DNA of 64,000 nucleotides from Pseudomonas umsongensis (GCF_002236105.1 NZ_NIWU01000002.1:248001-312000); one strand, 5' to 3'. Counted from the first letter of the stretch, positions 19,599-30,218 are shown. The notes: generated by a model from the letters alone, not told the origin. Program-made: numbers and translations.

Positions 19599-21203
19599 TC
19601 AGTCCTGCATTTCGGTCTGGCGTTCGACAGGGTCGATCAGCACGGCTTTCTGCTGGCGCACCAGCAGGTCGAGAATTTCATCCTGGCGCTCGCCGAGGAT
19701 CCCCGTGAAGCTGATGCCGCTGGTTTTGGTCGGTGCGAGCATGGACACGCGATACAACTCGACGCTCAACGGCGAGTCGATGGACAGCGGGCCACTGCCG
19801 TTGGCCGCCAGTTCACCGCCGACCACGATCAGCGACACCTGGGCGTCGAACGGGTCGAGCTTGATGTCACGGTCGGTGTCGCTCAGGTCCTTGATGTGCC
19901 CGTAGACGCCGGTCAGGCCGTTGGCCATGGCGATGTTTTCGTAGAGGCGGATGTTCACGCTGTTACGAACGCGGATGCCATGGCGCCGGTTGCTGATCAC
20001 CTTGTTGCCCCACAGCAGGTTGTCGCCACTCTCGTAGAGAGTGATGCCGTCGGTGTGGTTCTGGTAGATCTCGTTGTAGGCGATCAGGTTGTTGATGCTG
20101 TTACGGTCGATCACGATGCCCGACAACTTGTTGTCGTAGCTGCGGTTGTTGAAGATGAAGCTGTCGTTGACCTCACGGGAAATGATGATCCCGTGCTTCT
20201 TCTTCGTGCCATGCACCGTGTTGTCGGCAATGATCAGGCCATGGGAACGGTCATGCGGGTCAATGCCGTAGACGATGTTGTCCTTGTAGGTGTTGCCCTT
20301 GACCACGAAATCGCGGGTTTCGTAGCAGTAGAAGCCGTACCACATGTCCGAGAATTCGGAACCAATGATCCAGCCGGTCGGTTCAGGACGCTTGAGCACC
20401 TTCGCCATGTTCGGCGTGTACTGGGAAATACTCACACCGTAGGACTTACTGTTGGCGTAGCCGAAACTGGCCATCTTGCTGTTGGCGATGTAGGTCTCGG
20501 TGCCACCCCAGGCCAGCAGGAACGGGCGGAATTCCTTGGGCGACTTGAAGGCCGCCGGGCCGTTCGCCTTCTCGCTCCAGCCAGTGACCTTGGTATCACG
20601 CACGAACAACTGGCCGTCGTTGACCAGGAACGACCCGGCCTCCTGGGACAGGCGCAGTTCCTGGGTCTGTTGGTCGATTTCCAGGATGCCTTTCTCACCC
20701 ACGACGATCGGCAATCTGGCCAGGAATACGCCCGGCGAAGTTTCGCTGAAGTACTGCTTGGGCAGCTTCTTGGCCAGGTCCTTGAGGTTCATGTAGCCGT
20801 CGTCGACGAAGATCGCCTGTGGGATGCCGTGCTGACGCACCACCCACTCGGCCATCTTGTTGTCGCCACCGATGAAGTCCTTCAGGGCGTTCTCTTGCAT
20901 CATCCGGCGCACGCTGATCTTGCCGGCCTTTGTGCGCACGATTTTCGCGGCGATCGCCTCGGCGGTGTAGCCCGAGGTGTCCGGCAGTTTCGGCTTGGCC
21001 AACTCCAGCGGCGCGACCGGCGCGCTGCTGACGGTGTAGGTCCTGGCGTGTTGCAGTCCCTTGGCCATGGTGACCGGCTTGGTTGCTTGAGGCGCCGCCG
21101 ACTCCACATTGGCCTGCGCTGCGTTGGCGAAGCTGGCCGCGCTGGCCAGTAGCAACGCGCCGGCCAACAGGCTGATCGAGCCTTTCATGGCTTGATGATT
21201 CAT
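19599..21203 (-). CDS. algG: Alginate C5-mannuronan epimerase AlgG
   Basis: Periplasmic epimerase of 534 residues that turns D-mannuronate into L-guluronate within the polymer. The signal peptide (SLLAGALLLASAASFANAAQ) precedes a right-handed beta-helix built of NosD-like repeats (GIVIDRNSINNLIAYNEIY, GIRVRNSVNIRLYENIAMA). The catalytic motif YGIDPHDRSHG is near residue 320. An upstream ATG at 21230 overlaps the algE stop as TGATG, but the ATG at 21203 has GGGAG at suitable spacing and puts the signal peptide at the N-terminus. Confidence 0.95.
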   Translation of the reverse strand: MNHQAMKGSISLLAGALLLASAASFANAAQANVESAAPQATKPVTMAKGLQHARTYTVSSAPVAPLELAKPKLPDTSGYTAEAIAAKIVRTKAGKISVRRMMQENALKDFIGGDNKMAEWVVRQHGIPQAIFVDDGYMNLKDLAKKLPKQYFSETSPGVFLARLPIVVGEKGILEIDQQTQELRLSQEAGSFLVNDGQLFVRDTKVTGWSEKANGPAAFKSPKEFRPFLLAWGGTETYIANSKMASFGYANSKSYGVSISQYTPNMAKVLKRPEPTGWIIGSEFSDMWYGFYCYETRDFVVKGNTYKDNIVYGIDPHDRSHGLIIADNTVHGTKKKHGIIISREVNDSFIFNNRSYDNKLSGIVIDRNSINNLIAYNEIYQNHTDGITLYESGDNLLWGNKVISNRRHGIRVRNSVNIRLYENIAMANGLTGVYGHIKDLSDTDRDIKLDPFDAQVSLIVVGGELAANGSGPLSIDSPLSVELYRVSMLAPTKTSGISFTGILGERQDEILDLLVRQQKAVLIDPVERQTEMQD

Positions 21204-21229
21204 CTGGGAGACTCCCTTCGCAATGTGCA

Positions 21230-22720
21230 TCAGAAGCGCCAGACCACGTCGACGAACGCGCGGTGCATGTACGAATCGACTTCTTTGCCATAGGCATCGC
21301 CCGGTTTGAACACACCGCCGCGGAAGCGCACCAGGGCCGAAGGTTCATCGATCTTCTGGCTCAACGCCGCCGGCAACAGGCCTTGCTTGAAGTACTTGGT
21401 GACTACCAGATCCATTTCCTGGCCGAGGTCTTTGTCGCCATCGTTGAGCGGCAGGGAGGTGCTGGACAGTACGGCGCCGGTAACGTCGTCGGTGTTGTTC
21501 TGCACTGCGTCAATGCCGTCGCTGGTGATCGGCTTGTTACCGTCGACACGCCAGAATTTGTGGTAGATCAGGCTGGCGTCGTATTCGTCGTTGAGCATCC
21601 ATGAACCGAACAGCGTGGCCGATTGCATGTTGTTCATTTCGCCACGGAAGGCTTCGCCGAAACGGTGCACCCGCGAGCGGGTACCGGTGTAGTTCGAGCG
21701 GTTGCTTTCCAGGCCGTTCTGTTCGTAATCGGCGCTGGCACGGGCGTAGGCGGCACCGACCTGCCATTGCGGATCCAGGCGCAGGCGTACACCGAGGTCG
21801 GTAGCCCAGCCATCGACATTGCCGCTGCTCTTGGGTTGCGCGGGGGCGGTTCCATCGGCGTTCAGCGGGTTGACCGTATCGCGGTCGCCACTCATGCCGG
21901 TGATGCTGCCCCAGTAGTTGAAGGTGTTGGTGTTGCGCCAGTTATAGGCGTCGCTGTTGGCCTGCAGGCCCAGCCAACTGATGTCGCCGTTCTGTTTCTT
22001 GTCCAGCGAATCACTGGCAACCCCTGGCTGCGCGTAGTCCAGCTTGCCGTCATCGTGGGTGTGATGACCGCGGATGCCGGCCCAATGACCTGGTGTCCAC
22101 TGGTATTCGGCATCGGCGTAGGCGTGCAGGCGGTCCTTGTCCTTGGGTGCCAGTTCCTTGAGGTCGGTGCGGTACTCGCTGAAGCGTTCGGCGATACCGG
22201 CGTTGGCGCGCAACAGCGTGGTGTCGAAGGTCCAGTTCAGGGCTTCGATGTTGGTGTCACGCCATTGACCGTCATCGTTGTTCAGACGCTGGCGACCGAG
22301 TTTGAGGATCTCGCCGGGGTAGGGCGTGAAGCCGCTGTAGCCGACCCAGAACTCGCGCATCGCCAGGTAGTTCTTCTTGGTTTTGCGGTCGCTGTTGTCG
22401 GTATTCTGCGTGCCATCGCTGGCGGATTCCTGCAAGGTGTCGGTCTCGATGATGTCCGTTGACGTCACGGCCTGGCCCATGGCATACGCGCTCCACGCGC
22501 CGCTCTCGCCATACACCCAAGGGCGCAAGTCCAGGCCCAGGCCGTTGACGTCGCCGCCACTCTGGGTGCCGAGGTCACGGTCGTCCTCGGACTGGCCGGT
22601 GATTTTCACGTCCAGGCCGTAGTTCTTGGTTTCTTCTGTCATCGCCGCCAGTGTCGGGCAGGACCAGATCAGCGCGAACGTCAGGCCGATACCGGCCTTC
22701 ATGAATGGATTCAACTTCAT
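21230..22720 (-). CDS. algE: Alginate outer-membrane porin AlgE
   Basis: Outer-membrane beta-barrel of 496 residues through which alginate leaves the cell. A signal peptide ([14 protein letters not shown]) is followed by alternating strand-like segments and ends in the aromatic outer-membrane terminus VDVVWRF. The family text [20 protein letters not shown] opens the mature protein. The start overlaps the algK stop as ATGA, with GAGGA upstream, indicating translational coupling. Confidence 0.96.
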   Translation of the reverse strand: MKLNPFMKAGIGLTFALIWSCPTLAAMTEETKNYGLDVKITGQSEDDRDLGTQSGGDVNGLGLDLRPWVYGESGAWSAYAMGQAVTSTDIIETDTLQESASDGTQNTDNSDRKTKKNYLAMREFWVGYSGFTPYPGEILKLGRQRLNNDDGQWRDTNIEALNWTFDTTLLRANAGIAERFSEYRTDLKELAPKDKDRLHAYADAEYQWTPGHWAGIRGHHTHDDGKLDYAQPGVASDSLDKKQNGDISWLGLQANSDAYNWRNTNTFNYWGSITGMSGDRDTVNPLNADGTAPAQPKSSGNVDGWATDLGVRLRLDPQWQVGAAYARASADYEQNGLESNRSNYTGTRSRVHRFGEAFRGEMNNMQSATLFGSWMLNDEYDASLIYHKFWRVDGNKPITSDGIDAVQNNTDDVTGAVLSSTSLPLNDGDKDLGQEMDLVVTKYFKQGLLPAALSQKIDEPSALVRFRGGVFKPGDAYGKEVDSYMHRAFVDVVWRF

Positions 22721-24225
22721 AGGGATTCCTCGCCGTCTTCTTCTTGCAGGGCGTGCAGTTGCAGCGTGTTCTGGCTCAAGTTGCCGCGAACGGCCTGTTC
22801 CTGTTTCAACAGGCGTTGGGCCTGGGCCAGCTGCGCAGGTGGCAGTTGGGCTTCAAGTGTTTGCGCAAGCTCGGTGGCTTGCGGGGTGTTCTGGGCCTTG
22901 GCGAGCTGGCTGAACACGTACGCATTGAGTGGGTCAGGCTTGGTGCCTTTGCCTTGGGAAAACAGTTGGGCGATGGCGAAGTCGGCACTGTTCTGGCCAT
23001 TGCGCGCAGCGGTCAGCAGGTGGTCGAGGGCCTTCTGCGGGTAGACCTTGCCCAGGTAGCCACGGCGATAGATCTGGCCGAGGTAGTAATCGGCGGCGAT
23101 TTCGCGGCCGACTGCTTTCTGGAAGTGTTCCTCGGCGACCTTGGCGTCGGCCGGGACCATCTTGCCTTCGTAGTAGAGCTTGCCCAGCAGCAGCTCGGCG
23201 CGCGGTTGGTCAGCGGCGCGGCCGTTGTCCAGGTACTTCATCATCTGGTCGACATCGCCAAGTTCCGGGAAGTCATAGAGCAGTTGCGCCAGGCTGACCC
23301 AGGAAGCGGGGTAGCCGGGGGCGATCTCTTCGAGCAGCGACTGCGCGGTTTTTTCGTCGGTCTTGCCCAGGCTCGCATCGCCGAGCACGCGAGCCACACT
23401 GTCCACCCGCTGGGCGGAGACGGTGCCGCGACTGTGCGCCGCCTGCATCTGCTTGATCAGCTCGGCCTGTTGTTCCGGTTTACCTTGTTTCTGGTAGACC
23501 GTGGCCAGTTCGACGTAGCAGATGTCGGTGGTGTTGAGCGCGGCTTTGCAGACCGTTTCGACTTCATCGAGATGCTGGTCGTAGGTGCCTTGGGTGCGAT
23601 AGAGCAGCACCTGCGCCAGACCCGCTTCCGGCTTGCCTTCGGCGCGCCATTGGCTGATCTGCTGTTGCGCGTTGACGTTGGGGAAGCTGTGCGGATATTG
23701 CAGATACAGCATCGCCAATGGGATCAGGGTGTTGCCTTCACCGGCGGCCGAGGCCTTTTTCAACAGGCCTTCGGCTTCGTGCTGTTCAGCTTCGGTTGAA
23801 CCAGGTTTGGCCACCAGCAGGCGACCCAGGCGTGCCTGGGCACGCGGTGAAACGCTGGCGGCGGCGCGGTAGGTCGCCTCGGCCTGTTTCATCTGCGCCG
23901 GGTCGCGGCTGTCGACCTGAATATCGGCCAGGCCGACCTGGGCTTCGCTGTAGCCCAGCTCCGCCAGTTGCTGGTAGTTCGCCGCCGCGGTGGCGGTATC
24001 GCCACGCTTGAGCGCTTCGTTGGCCAGGCGTTGGTCGGGCAGGCCGGCGCAACCCGCCAGGCTGACTGCCAATGCTACTGCACACAGAGATCCCATGTGG
24101 GAGCGAGCCTGCTCGCGAAGCAGACCACTTGGTGCATCAGACAGACCGCGCTGAGCCCTTCGCGAGCAGGCTCGCTCCCACAGGGCTTTTGGTGTTCTGA
24201 GGATTGGTGGAATCGTCACAGGCAT
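22717..24225 (-). CDS. algK: Alginate lipoprotein AlgK with a REP doublet inside its signal-peptide region
   Basis: Outer-membrane lipoprotein of the export complex, built of TPR/Sel1-like helical repeats ([40 protein letters not shown]) and needed to place AlgE. The open frame is 502 codons, longer than the usual 450-480. The surplus is a REP doublet of exactly 87 bases (29 codons) at 24096-24182, in frame. Removing it in silico joins [10 protein letters not shown] to [15 protein letters not shown] and restores a normal lipoprotein signal with Cys at residue 30. As it stands, translation from 24225 (or the GTG at 24219, better spaced from GGAGG) gives a long charged leader. The ATG at 24096 would give an uncharged 15-residue signal with no ribosome site. 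The mature protein is intact. Confidence 0.93.
   Translation of the reverse strand: MPVTIPPILRTPKALWERACSRRAQRGLSDAPSGLLREQARSHMGSLCAVALAVSLAGCAGLPDQRLANEALKRGDTATAAANYQQLAELGYSEAQVGLADIQVDSRDPAQMKQAEATYRAAASVSPRAQARLGRLLVAKPGSTEAEQHEAEGLLKKASAAGEGNTLIPLAMLYLQYPHSFPNVNAQQQISQWRAEGKPEAGLAQVLLYRTQGTYDQHLDEVETVCKAALNTTDICYVELATVYQKQGKPEQQAELIKQMQAAHSRGTVSAQRVDSVARVLGDASLGKTDEKTAQSLLEEIAPGYPASWVSLAQLLYDFPELGDVDQMMKYLDNGRAADQPRAELLLGKLYYEGKMVPADAKVAEEHFQKAVGREIAADYYLGQIYRRGYLGKVYPQKALDHLLTAARNGQNSADFAIAQLFSQGKGTKPDPLNAYVFSQLAKAQNTPQATELAQTLEAQLPPAQLAQAQRLLKQEQAVRGNLSQNTLQLHALQEEDGEESL
24096..24182. repeat. REP doublet within algK
   Basis: Perfect 25-base inverted arms (24096-24120 and 24158-24182, starting TGTGGGAGCGAGCCTGCTCG) enclose 37 bases; total 87. 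It interrupts the 5' end of algK in frame, and its last base forms the A of an in-frame ATG. Confidence 0.95.
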
Positions 24226-24234
24226 GTCCTCCGG

Positions 24235-25404
24235 TTACAGACCAGCAGCCATGGCTTTATCGATCAGCCAGTTCAGGTTAGGGCCACGGTCGCTGTTAAC
24301 TTCCACGGGACGGCCGGCCAGGTTGCTGCCCAGGGCTTCGTCAGGCTGGATCAGTACGCGGATGTCGGAGGACAGGTCGGCGCTTTTCAGGCTGGTGCTG
24401 CTGACGATTTTGCCGGTGCGGGTCTTGTCTTCGCCGGCGATCTGGAAGCGCACCGGGGTGCCCGGCAATACGTCGCTGAACTGGCGATAGGAGAAGCGCG
24501 CCTCGACGTTGGCTTCGGTGTTGCGTGGCACCAGCTGGAAGATCACGTCACCCTTGCTGGCGTATTGACCGTTGGACACCATTTGCTGGGCCACGATGCA
24601 ATCGCAAGGCGACGTCAGGGTGCCCGTCATTTGCTTGCCGAAGAGCTCTGCAACCTTGGCCGGGGCCAGTTGATCGTCTTCCAGGTGACCTTTGAGCACG
24701 TCGAGCATGCTGGTGCTGAAGGTTGCCAGCGGCGCGCCTTTGGCGGCAACGCCATCAGCTTTCACCAGGCTCTGCACGGTGCCGTCGCGGGGCATGGTGA
24801 TGTTCACACCCGGCACGCTGACAATGCCCGCCTGGGCGTGGCTGACAAAGTACATGCCGTACACCGACTTGAAGATGAAGCCGAACGCCGCCAGGCCGAC
24901 GACAAAAATCCCCAGGCTGAAGGTCACCGCTTTCATGCGCCCGAAGGCGCTCATGCCGTGACCGCCATCCTTGTTCTTGCGCGCCTTGGTGAAATTGTCG
25001 CGCTGCAGGGTCGCCAGCACTTCGCCGATGGTGACGATGTCGCCGGCCAGGTGCGACGTGATCAGGTGGCGCAAGGTCGAAATGTCTTGCGGCTCCAGGT
25101 TCTGGAACTGGCAACCGGTGCGACCGGTCTCGCGATCGCAGGAACGTACCTGCAATTCCACGTCCATGGCCAGGCCAAGGTTGTCGATGACGAATTGCAG
25201 TCGGGCCTTGTACTTGTCGCCGACTTTCAGTGGCAGTTGCCCGGCGTTGAAGGCCAGGCCACCGGCGGAAAGGTCGATCACTCGCGCCTCGACCGGGGTC
25301 CGGTCAGGGCCGAAGAAACGCAGCTTGGCCGGGATTTTCACGCGGGCGTGTTGGCGCTGGGCTTCGGATTCGTGCACTACGTTGGCGTTGACGGCGGTAT
25401 TCAT
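24235..25404 (-). CDS. alg44: Alginate co-polymerase and c-di-GMP receptor Alg44
   Basis: Inner-membrane protein of 389 residues that binds cyclic di-GMP and activates the polymerase Alg8. The N-terminal PilZ domain has the RQHAR motif (Arg17, Arg21) and the second motif DLSAGG near 44-49. One membrane segment (about 180-200) is followed by a periplasmic HlyD-like domain (VNITMPRDGTVQSLVKADGV). GGA is upstream of the ATG. The stop lies just inside the region of the algK start, giving a short overlap. Confidence 0.96.
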   Translation of the reverse strand: MNTAVNANVVHESEAQRQHARVKIPAKLRFFGPDRTPVEARVIDLSAGGLAFNAGQLPLKVGDKYKARLQFVIDNLGLAMDVELQVRSCDRETGRTGCQFQNLEPQDISTLRHLITSHLAGDIVTIGEVLATLQRDNFTKARKNKDGGHGMSAFGRMKAVTFSLGIFVVGLAAFGFIFKSVYGMYFVSHAQAGIVSVPGVNITMPRDGTVQSLVKADGVAAKGAPLATFSTSMLDVLKGHLEDDQLAPAKVAELFGKQMTGTLTSPCDCIVAQQMVSNGQYASKGDVIFQLVPRNTEANVEARFSYRQFSDVLPGTPVRFQIAGEDKTRTGKIVSSTSLKSADLSSDIRVLIQPDEALGSNLAGRPVEVNSDRGPNLNWLIDKAMAAGL

Positions 25405-25440
25405 AAAGGCGATTTCCTGGTTAATTCAAAAAGGGGGCGG

Positions 25441-26922
25441 TCAGACCATCATCAGCAGCACGGCGACAAAGATGCTGCCGGCGGAGAAGGTCATGGTCCG
25501 AGACGACCAGGTGTTGAACCAACGTTGAAAGCTGGCGAGATCACGGGTCAGGGCAGTGGGCTGGCGAGTCCAGGACTGTTGGTCGAGGCGGAAGAACACG
25601 TAGATCTTCACCAGTGCGCCAACGATCTGGTTGTAATAGAGAATCGCTGGGTAGGCTGGACCGATCCGGTGGCCGGAGCACGACAGCAGCAGGGTCAGGA
25701 TCAGGCGGGTGATGCCGATCCACAGCAGGTACACCAGGATGAACGCGGTGCCGTACTTGAAGCTGGCGATCAACGCCACGGTCAGGCCCAGCAGCGAGGT
25801 CCACATCGACACGCGCTGATCGAACAACACCACGGATGTGAACGCACCGAGGCGCTTGACCCCCAGGCCGAGTGCGCGGGAGTTCTGCCGCAGGTTGTTG
25901 CCGTACCAGCGGAACATCAGCTTGCGACTGGCCTTGATGAAGCTCTTTTCCGGAGGATGCTCGACGGTGTTGATCGCGGCATCAGGCACGTAGAAGGTGT
26001 CGTAGCCCAGGCGCATCAGGCTGAACCAGCTGGACTTGTCGTCGCCGGTGAGGAACTTGAAACGACCCAGGCGCCAGTGTTGCAGCGAGTCGCTTTCCAC
26101 GTCGGCGATGAATTCCGGGTTGGTGACCACGGTGGCACGGAACACCGACATCCGCCCGGTCATGGTCAGCACGCGCTTGGACAGGGCCATCGAGCACATG
26201 TTGATGTGACGCTGGGCGAAACGCAGCTTGTGCCACTCGCTCATGATGTAGCCGCCGCGCACTTCGCAGAATTCGTTGGTGGTCAGGCCACCGACGTTGC
26301 CGAACAGCTGGAACCACGGCACGGTCTTGCGCACGACGCCTTCGCCGAGCACGGTATCGCCATCGATCACGGCCACCACGGCGCGGTCGTCCGGCAGGTG
26401 ACGGGAGATGGCGCGGAAACCGAAAGCCAGGCCATCGCGCTTGCCTGTACCGGGAATGCGCACGAAGTCGAGCTTCACCCGGGCAGGCGGATTCATCCGG
26501 CTCCACAGGCTCTTGACCAGCAGTTCATCGGACATTTCGACGATGGAGCAGACCACGGTGGTCGGCAACTCGCAGTCGATCGCTTCGCGGATCACTGAGC
26601 TGTAGACCTGCGCGGTGGTCAGGGCGTCGATACGGAAACTGGTGACCATCAAAAATACGTGGGACGGGTCCGCCGCCTTGCCCAGCTTGCGCACTTTGCG
26701 CCGCAGGTGCGGATAGACCACGTACAGGAACAGCATGCCGCGCAGGAAGTGCGTGGCACCCATCGAGTAGCGCCAGATACCGACGATACCGATCAGGAAA
26801 ATGAAGTCCTTCGACTCGGAGTCGAACGTGGACACAGGCAGCGCCATGGCGATGCCCATCAGTAAACTTAGATAAAACAGCCAACCGGCGGCTTGGAGTA
26901 GGCCGTTCTTTAGCCTGTGCAT
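25441..26922 (-). CDS. alg8: Alginate polymerase Alg8 (glycosyltransferase family 2)
   Basis: Inner-membrane polymannuronate synthase of 493 residues using GDP-mannuronate. N-terminal membrane segments are followed by a cytoplasmic GT-A domain: [13 protein letters not shown] carries the D-x-D motif near residue 195, TGDDKSSW supplies the catalytic acidic pair near 295, and [14 protein letters not shown] is the QxxRW-like product-binding element. C-terminal helices complete the channel. It pairs with Alg44, whose gene follows 36 bases on. AGGA lies eight bases before the ATG. Confidence 0.96.
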   Translation of the reverse strand: MHRLKNGLLQAAGWLFYLSLLMGIAMALPVSTFDSESKDFIFLIGIVGIWRYSMGATHFLRGMLFLYVVYPHLRRKVRKLGKAADPSHVFLMVTSFRIDALTTAQVYSSVIREAIDCELPTTVVCSIVEMSDELLVKSLWSRMNPPARVKLDFVRIPGTGKRDGLAFGFRAISRHLPDDRAVVAVIDGDTVLGEGVVRKTVPWFQLFGNVGGLTTNEFCEVRGGYIMSEWHKLRFAQRHINMCSMALSKRVLTMTGRMSVFRATVVTNPEFIADVESDSLQHWRLGRFKFLTGDDKSSWFSLMRLGYDTFYVPDAAINTVEHPPEKSFIKASRKLMFRWYGNNLRQNSRALGLGVKRLGAFTSVVLFDQRVSMWTSLLGLTVALIASFKYGTAFILVYLLWIGITRLILTLLLSCSGHRIGPAYPAILYYNQIVGALVKIYVFFRLDQQSWTRQPTALTRDLASFQRWFNTWSSRTMTFSAGSIFVAVLLMMV

Positions 26923-26960
26923 AATCGGAATCCTAAAGTCAGTTGCAAGTCTCGCGCCCC

Positions 26961-27064
26961 TGTAGGAGCCGGCTTGTCGGCGATGGCGATCTCAGGTACG
27001 CCATCGCTGGCAAGCCAGCTCCTACAGATTTGCGGTGATCTGTAGGAGCCGGCTTGCTGGCGAT
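26961..27064. repeat. TGTAGGAGCCGGCTTG-type repeat cluster
   Basis: Three copies of a short repeat: TGTAGGAGCCGGCTTG at 26961, an inverted copy ending CAGCTCCTACA at about 27026, and a direct copy at 27041. They fill the gap between algD and alg8 and could affect how much transcript passes from algD into the rest of the operon. Confidence 0.85.
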
Positions 27065-27091
27065 CAGCTTGAAGCGCTTACAACCCGCCGG

Positions 27092-28408
27092 TTACCAGCA
27101 AATGCCTTCAGCCCGGCCATCCGTGCTGGTGGCCTTGGACATGAAGCCGACCAGGTCGATCACTTGCTTGCCGTGCGGGACGTTCTGCACCAGGGCGCGG
27201 AATTTCTCGTCACGGTTGCCGAGGATGATCACGTCGGAGTTGTTGATCACCGCGTCGAAGTCGGAATTGAGCAAGGACGAGACGTGCGGGATCTTCGACT
27301 CGATGTAGTCCTTGTTCGCACCGTGGACACGGGCGTACTCGACGTTGCTGTCGTAGATGCTCAGGTCGTAGCCCTTGCCGATCAGCATTTCTGCCAGGTC
27401 AACCAATGGGCTTTCGCGCAGGTCGTCGGTGCCGGCCTTGAAGCTCAGGCCCAGCAGCGCGACTTTGCGTTTGTCGTGGCTGGACACGATGTCGAAGGCG
27501 TTCTGCACCTGGGACTCGTTACTGCGCATCAGCGAGTTGAGCAGCGGTGCTTCGACGTCCAGGGAACCGGCGCGGTAGGTCAGGGCACGCACGTCCTTGG
27601 GCAGGCAGGAGCCGCCGAAGGCGAAGCCTGGGCGCATGTAGTACTGGGACAGGTTCAGGGTCTTGTCCTGGCAAACCACGTCCATCACTTCACGACCATC
27701 GACGCCGACAGCCTTGGCGATGTTGCCGATCTCGTTGGCGAAGGTCACCTTGGTGGCGTGCCACACGTTGCAGGTGTACTTGATCATTTCGGCAACGGCG
27801 ATGTCCTTGCGGATGATCGGCGCGTCGAGTTCTTCGTACAGCGATTGCAGGACGTCGCCCGAGGCCTTGTCGAACTCGCCGATGACGGTCATTGGCGGTT
27901 GGTCGTAGTCGGCGATCGCGGTGCTTTCACGCAGGAACTCAGGGTTGACCGCGACACCGAAATCGACACCGGCCTTCTTGCCGGAGCAGTCTTCGAGAAT
28001 CGGGATGACAACGTTTGCCACGGTACCCGGCAGAACGGTGCTGCGGACCACGATAGTGTGACGGGTAGTCTTGTCGCGCAGGACAAAACCGATCTCGCGG
28101 CACACGGCCTCGATGTAGTTCAGTTCCAGGTCGCCGTTCTTCTTGCTCGGCGTGCCGACGCAAATCATCGACAGGTCGGTATCGCGAATCGCCTCGGCGA
28201 AGTTGGTCGTGCCGCGCAGACGGCCAGTCTCGATTCCCTGCGCCAGAAGTTCGCCCAGGCCCGGTTCAACGATCGGCGATTTGCCGGCGTTGATCATATC
28301 GATCTTGTCTTTGGCAACATCGACGCCAACGACGTCATGGCCCCGTGCAGACAGGCAACCGGCACAGACGGCGCCAACGTAACCCAAACCAAATATGCTG
28401 ATGCGCAT
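27092..28408 (-). CDS. algD: GDP-mannose 6-dehydrogenase AlgD
   Basis: Cytoplasmic enzyme of 438 residues that oxidises GDP-mannose to GDP-mannuronate in two NAD-dependent steps and commits carbon to alginate. The Rossmann motif GLGYVGAVCAG starts at residue 7. The catalytic cysteine is Cys268 in AFGGSCLPKDV, and LGLSFKAGTDDLRESP lies in the C-terminal domain. GAGAGG precedes the ATG. It is the first gene of the operon, downstream of an 820-base stretch without genes that by position is the algD control region. Confidence 0.97.
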   Translation of the reverse strand: MRISIFGLGYVGAVCAGCLSARGHDVVGVDVAKDKIDMINAGKSPIVEPGLGELLAQGIETGRLRGTTNFAEAIRDTDLSMICVGTPSKKNGDLELNYIEAVCREIGFVLRDKTTRHTIVVRSTVLPGTVANVVIPILEDCSGKKAGVDFGVAVNPEFLRESTAIADYDQPPMTVIGEFDKASGDVLQSLYEELDAPIIRKDIAVAEMIKYTCNVWHATKVTFANEIGNIAKAVGVDGREVMDVVCQDKTLNLSQYYMRPGFAFGGSCLPKDVRALTYRAGSLDVEAPLLNSLMRSNESQVQNAFDIVSSHDKRKVALLGLSFKAGTDDLRESPLVDLAEMLIGKGYDLSIYDSNVEYARVHGANKDYIESKIPHVSSLLNSDFDAVINNSDVIILGNRDEKFRALVQNVPHGKQVIDLVGFMSKATSTDGRAEGICW

Positions 28409-29228
28409 CGCAATTACCTCTCTATTATCAAGCCTGTTTTCATCGGGCCATTAGTTGGCCGAAGTTAAGGGTGTTCAGCGGTCATAGTGCACGGGCAACT
28501 ACGGCTTATAGGCGCCACAGTGTCGCGTGCAGGCATTCAAAGTTTCGAGTGTCTAAACAGTTCACTCAAAGTGTGCGCAACTAGGCCTTATTGTTCTGAT
28601 GTGCCTTGCCATGCAGCCGGTCTTCCAGTCAGAAGACAATGGGCAAAGGTCTTGCGCGCTCAAAGCCAGGCCGTGAGGCCTGTAAATCAAGCGGTTGGGT
28701 GCTCAGGGAAGCACGTTTATAGGGGGCGCAGCCTTGGCCTTGTAAGGGATAGTGATATGCGTATCTCCAGTCCTTAATGTGTTGCCCAAATCAGAGATCA
28801 GTCTGCCAAAGTTAATATGACAACTTGGCTGCGTAGATCTCTTCTCTGCGTAAGTTATCTCGTACACGCATTGAGAGATTCGTTACAGGTGGTATGAGCT
28901 ACGCATTTGGACATAGTTCCAGCCCACCCATCGCGAATTTTGAAATTTCTTGAAATATTGAGAAAGATGGCACTGCTCTCATATTGATAGCACTTGCGAT
29001 TTGGCCCTTTATATATTGGCTCAATGTCCTGTCTGGTAGTTTTGTGCCACTACTGAGAAAAATTTTCAGTGCCACTACAAAAAAAATCACTGACGTCCAG
29101 TGAAACAAAAGTTAGCAAATTGGGTGTTGGTTTTTTGGCGTCAAAGGATCGACGAATGGGGCGGGGGATTGTCGGACGATCAGGCATCGGTGCGCGACAG
29201 TTCATGAAGTCGTGCACCGATCAGTTGC
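28409..29228 (-). promoter_or_regulatory. Long algD upstream control region (no gene seen)
   Basis: These 820 bases hold no convincing gene. The part at 28780-29110 is clearly more AT-rich than its surroundings (for example CCCTTTATATATTGGC). In P. aeruginosa algD is read from an AlgU promoter about 380 bases upstream, with distant AlgR, AmrZ and other sites. Here, on the minus strand, TAACTT (28814-28809) and TCTGA (28795-28791) resemble AlgU -35 and -10 elements at the right distance, but the spacer is 13 rather than 16-17 bases, so this is only a weak candidate. Confidence 0.5.
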
Positions 29229-30008
29229 TTACTCTGAAGTGTGGTCGCGCAGGAACACCAGACTGTCTGGTTTAGACTGTTCGGCACTGTACCGATAGCC
29301 TTCAACGTCAAACTTTTTCAAGTCTGCCGGATCGTTGATGCGCTCTTCGATGATGAAGCGGCTCATCATGCCCCGGGCCTTTTTCGCGTAGAAGCTGATG
29401 ATCTTGTACTGACCGTTCTTCAGGTCCTTGAAGTCGGTGTTGATGATGCGTGCCTTCAAGGCGCTGCGCTTGACCGCCGAGAAATACTCGTTGGAGGCCA
29501 GGTTGAGCAGCACGTCATCGCCCTGATCGGCCAGGGCTTCGTTCAACCACTCGCTGATACGCGTGCCCCAGAAGGCATACAGGTCCTTGCCCCGGGCGTT
29601 GGCCAGTTTAGTGCCCATTTCCAGGCGGTACGGTTGCATCAGGTCCAAGGGGCGCAGCAGGCCATACAGGCCGGAAAGCATGCGTAGATGTTGCTGGGCG
29701 TAGTCGAAGTCGGCTTCGCTGAAGGTTTGTGCATTGAGCCCGGTGTAGACGTCGCCTTTGAAGGCCAGCAAGGCCTGCTTGGCGTTGGCCGGGGTAAAGG
29801 CGGGTGTCCAGCTGCCAAATCGGGCGGCGTTGAGCCCGCCGATCTTGTCGGAAACGTGCATCAACTCGCTGATCTGCGTCGGGGTCAGGTCGCGCAATTG
29901 CTGGATCAGTTCCTGGGAGTGGTCGAGGTACTGCGGCTGGGTAAAGCGCTGGGTCGCCGGCGGTGTTTCGTAATCAAGGGTCTTGGCGGGGGAAATCACC
30001 ATCAGCAT
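29229..30008 (-). CDS. yaaA: Peroxide stress protein YaaA
   Basis: A 259-residue protein of the YaaA/DUF328 family, starting [14 protein letters not shown] as in enteric homologues. Conserved text includes [20 protein letters not shown] near residue 115 and [14 protein letters not shown] near 205. In E. coli YaaA limits iron-driven DNA damage during hydrogen peroxide stress. GGAG lies upstream of the ATG. It is encoded alone. Confidence 0.93.
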   Translation of the reverse strand: MLMVISPAKTLDYETPPATQRFTQPQYLDHSQELIQQLRDLTPTQISELMHVSDKIGGLNAARFGSWTPAFTPANAKQALLAFKGDVYTGLNAQTFSEADFDYAQQHLRMLSGLYGLLRPLDLMQPYRLEMGTKLANARGKDLYAFWGTRISEWLNEALADQGDDVLLNLASNEYFSAVKRSALKARIINTDFKDLKNGQYKIISFYAKKARGMMSRFIIEERINDPADLKKFDVEGYRYSAEQSKPDSLVFLRDHTSE

Positions 30009-30102
30009 GAAGTCGTCTCCTTTAATCGTGGCGGCGATTCTAGGGGGTTGTCATCGTTGACTCCAGCTATGGGTGTGATAGGTGATCGGTGGTGTCATGG
30101 GA

Positions 30103-30218
30103 CAAGATCGCAGCCTCGCTTCGCGAGACAGCTCCTACGGGACCGCGTTGGCGTGAAATCGGAACATGCATTCCTGTAGGAGCTGTCGAGCGAAGCGAGG
30201 CTGCGATCTTTTGATCTT
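30103..30218. repeat. Inverted repeat pair, TGTAGGAGCTGTCGAGCGAA type
   Basis: Two arms of about 40 bases (AAGATCGCAGCCTCGCTTCG and its near complement ending GGCTGCGATCTTTTG). This variant of the TGTAGGAGCTGC family lies between the divergent yaaA and deacetylase genes, so both promoters must lie within or beside it. Confidence 0.88.

Noticed and set aside
23968..26598. Very long plus-strand open frame (876 codons) opposite algK, alg44 and alg8
   Set aside because: It is antisense to three certain genes, has no recognisable domain and is explained by high GC at third positions.
28899..29108. Short minus-strand frame in the algD upstream region
   Set aside because: AT-rich by chance, no ribosome site, inside the likely control region.
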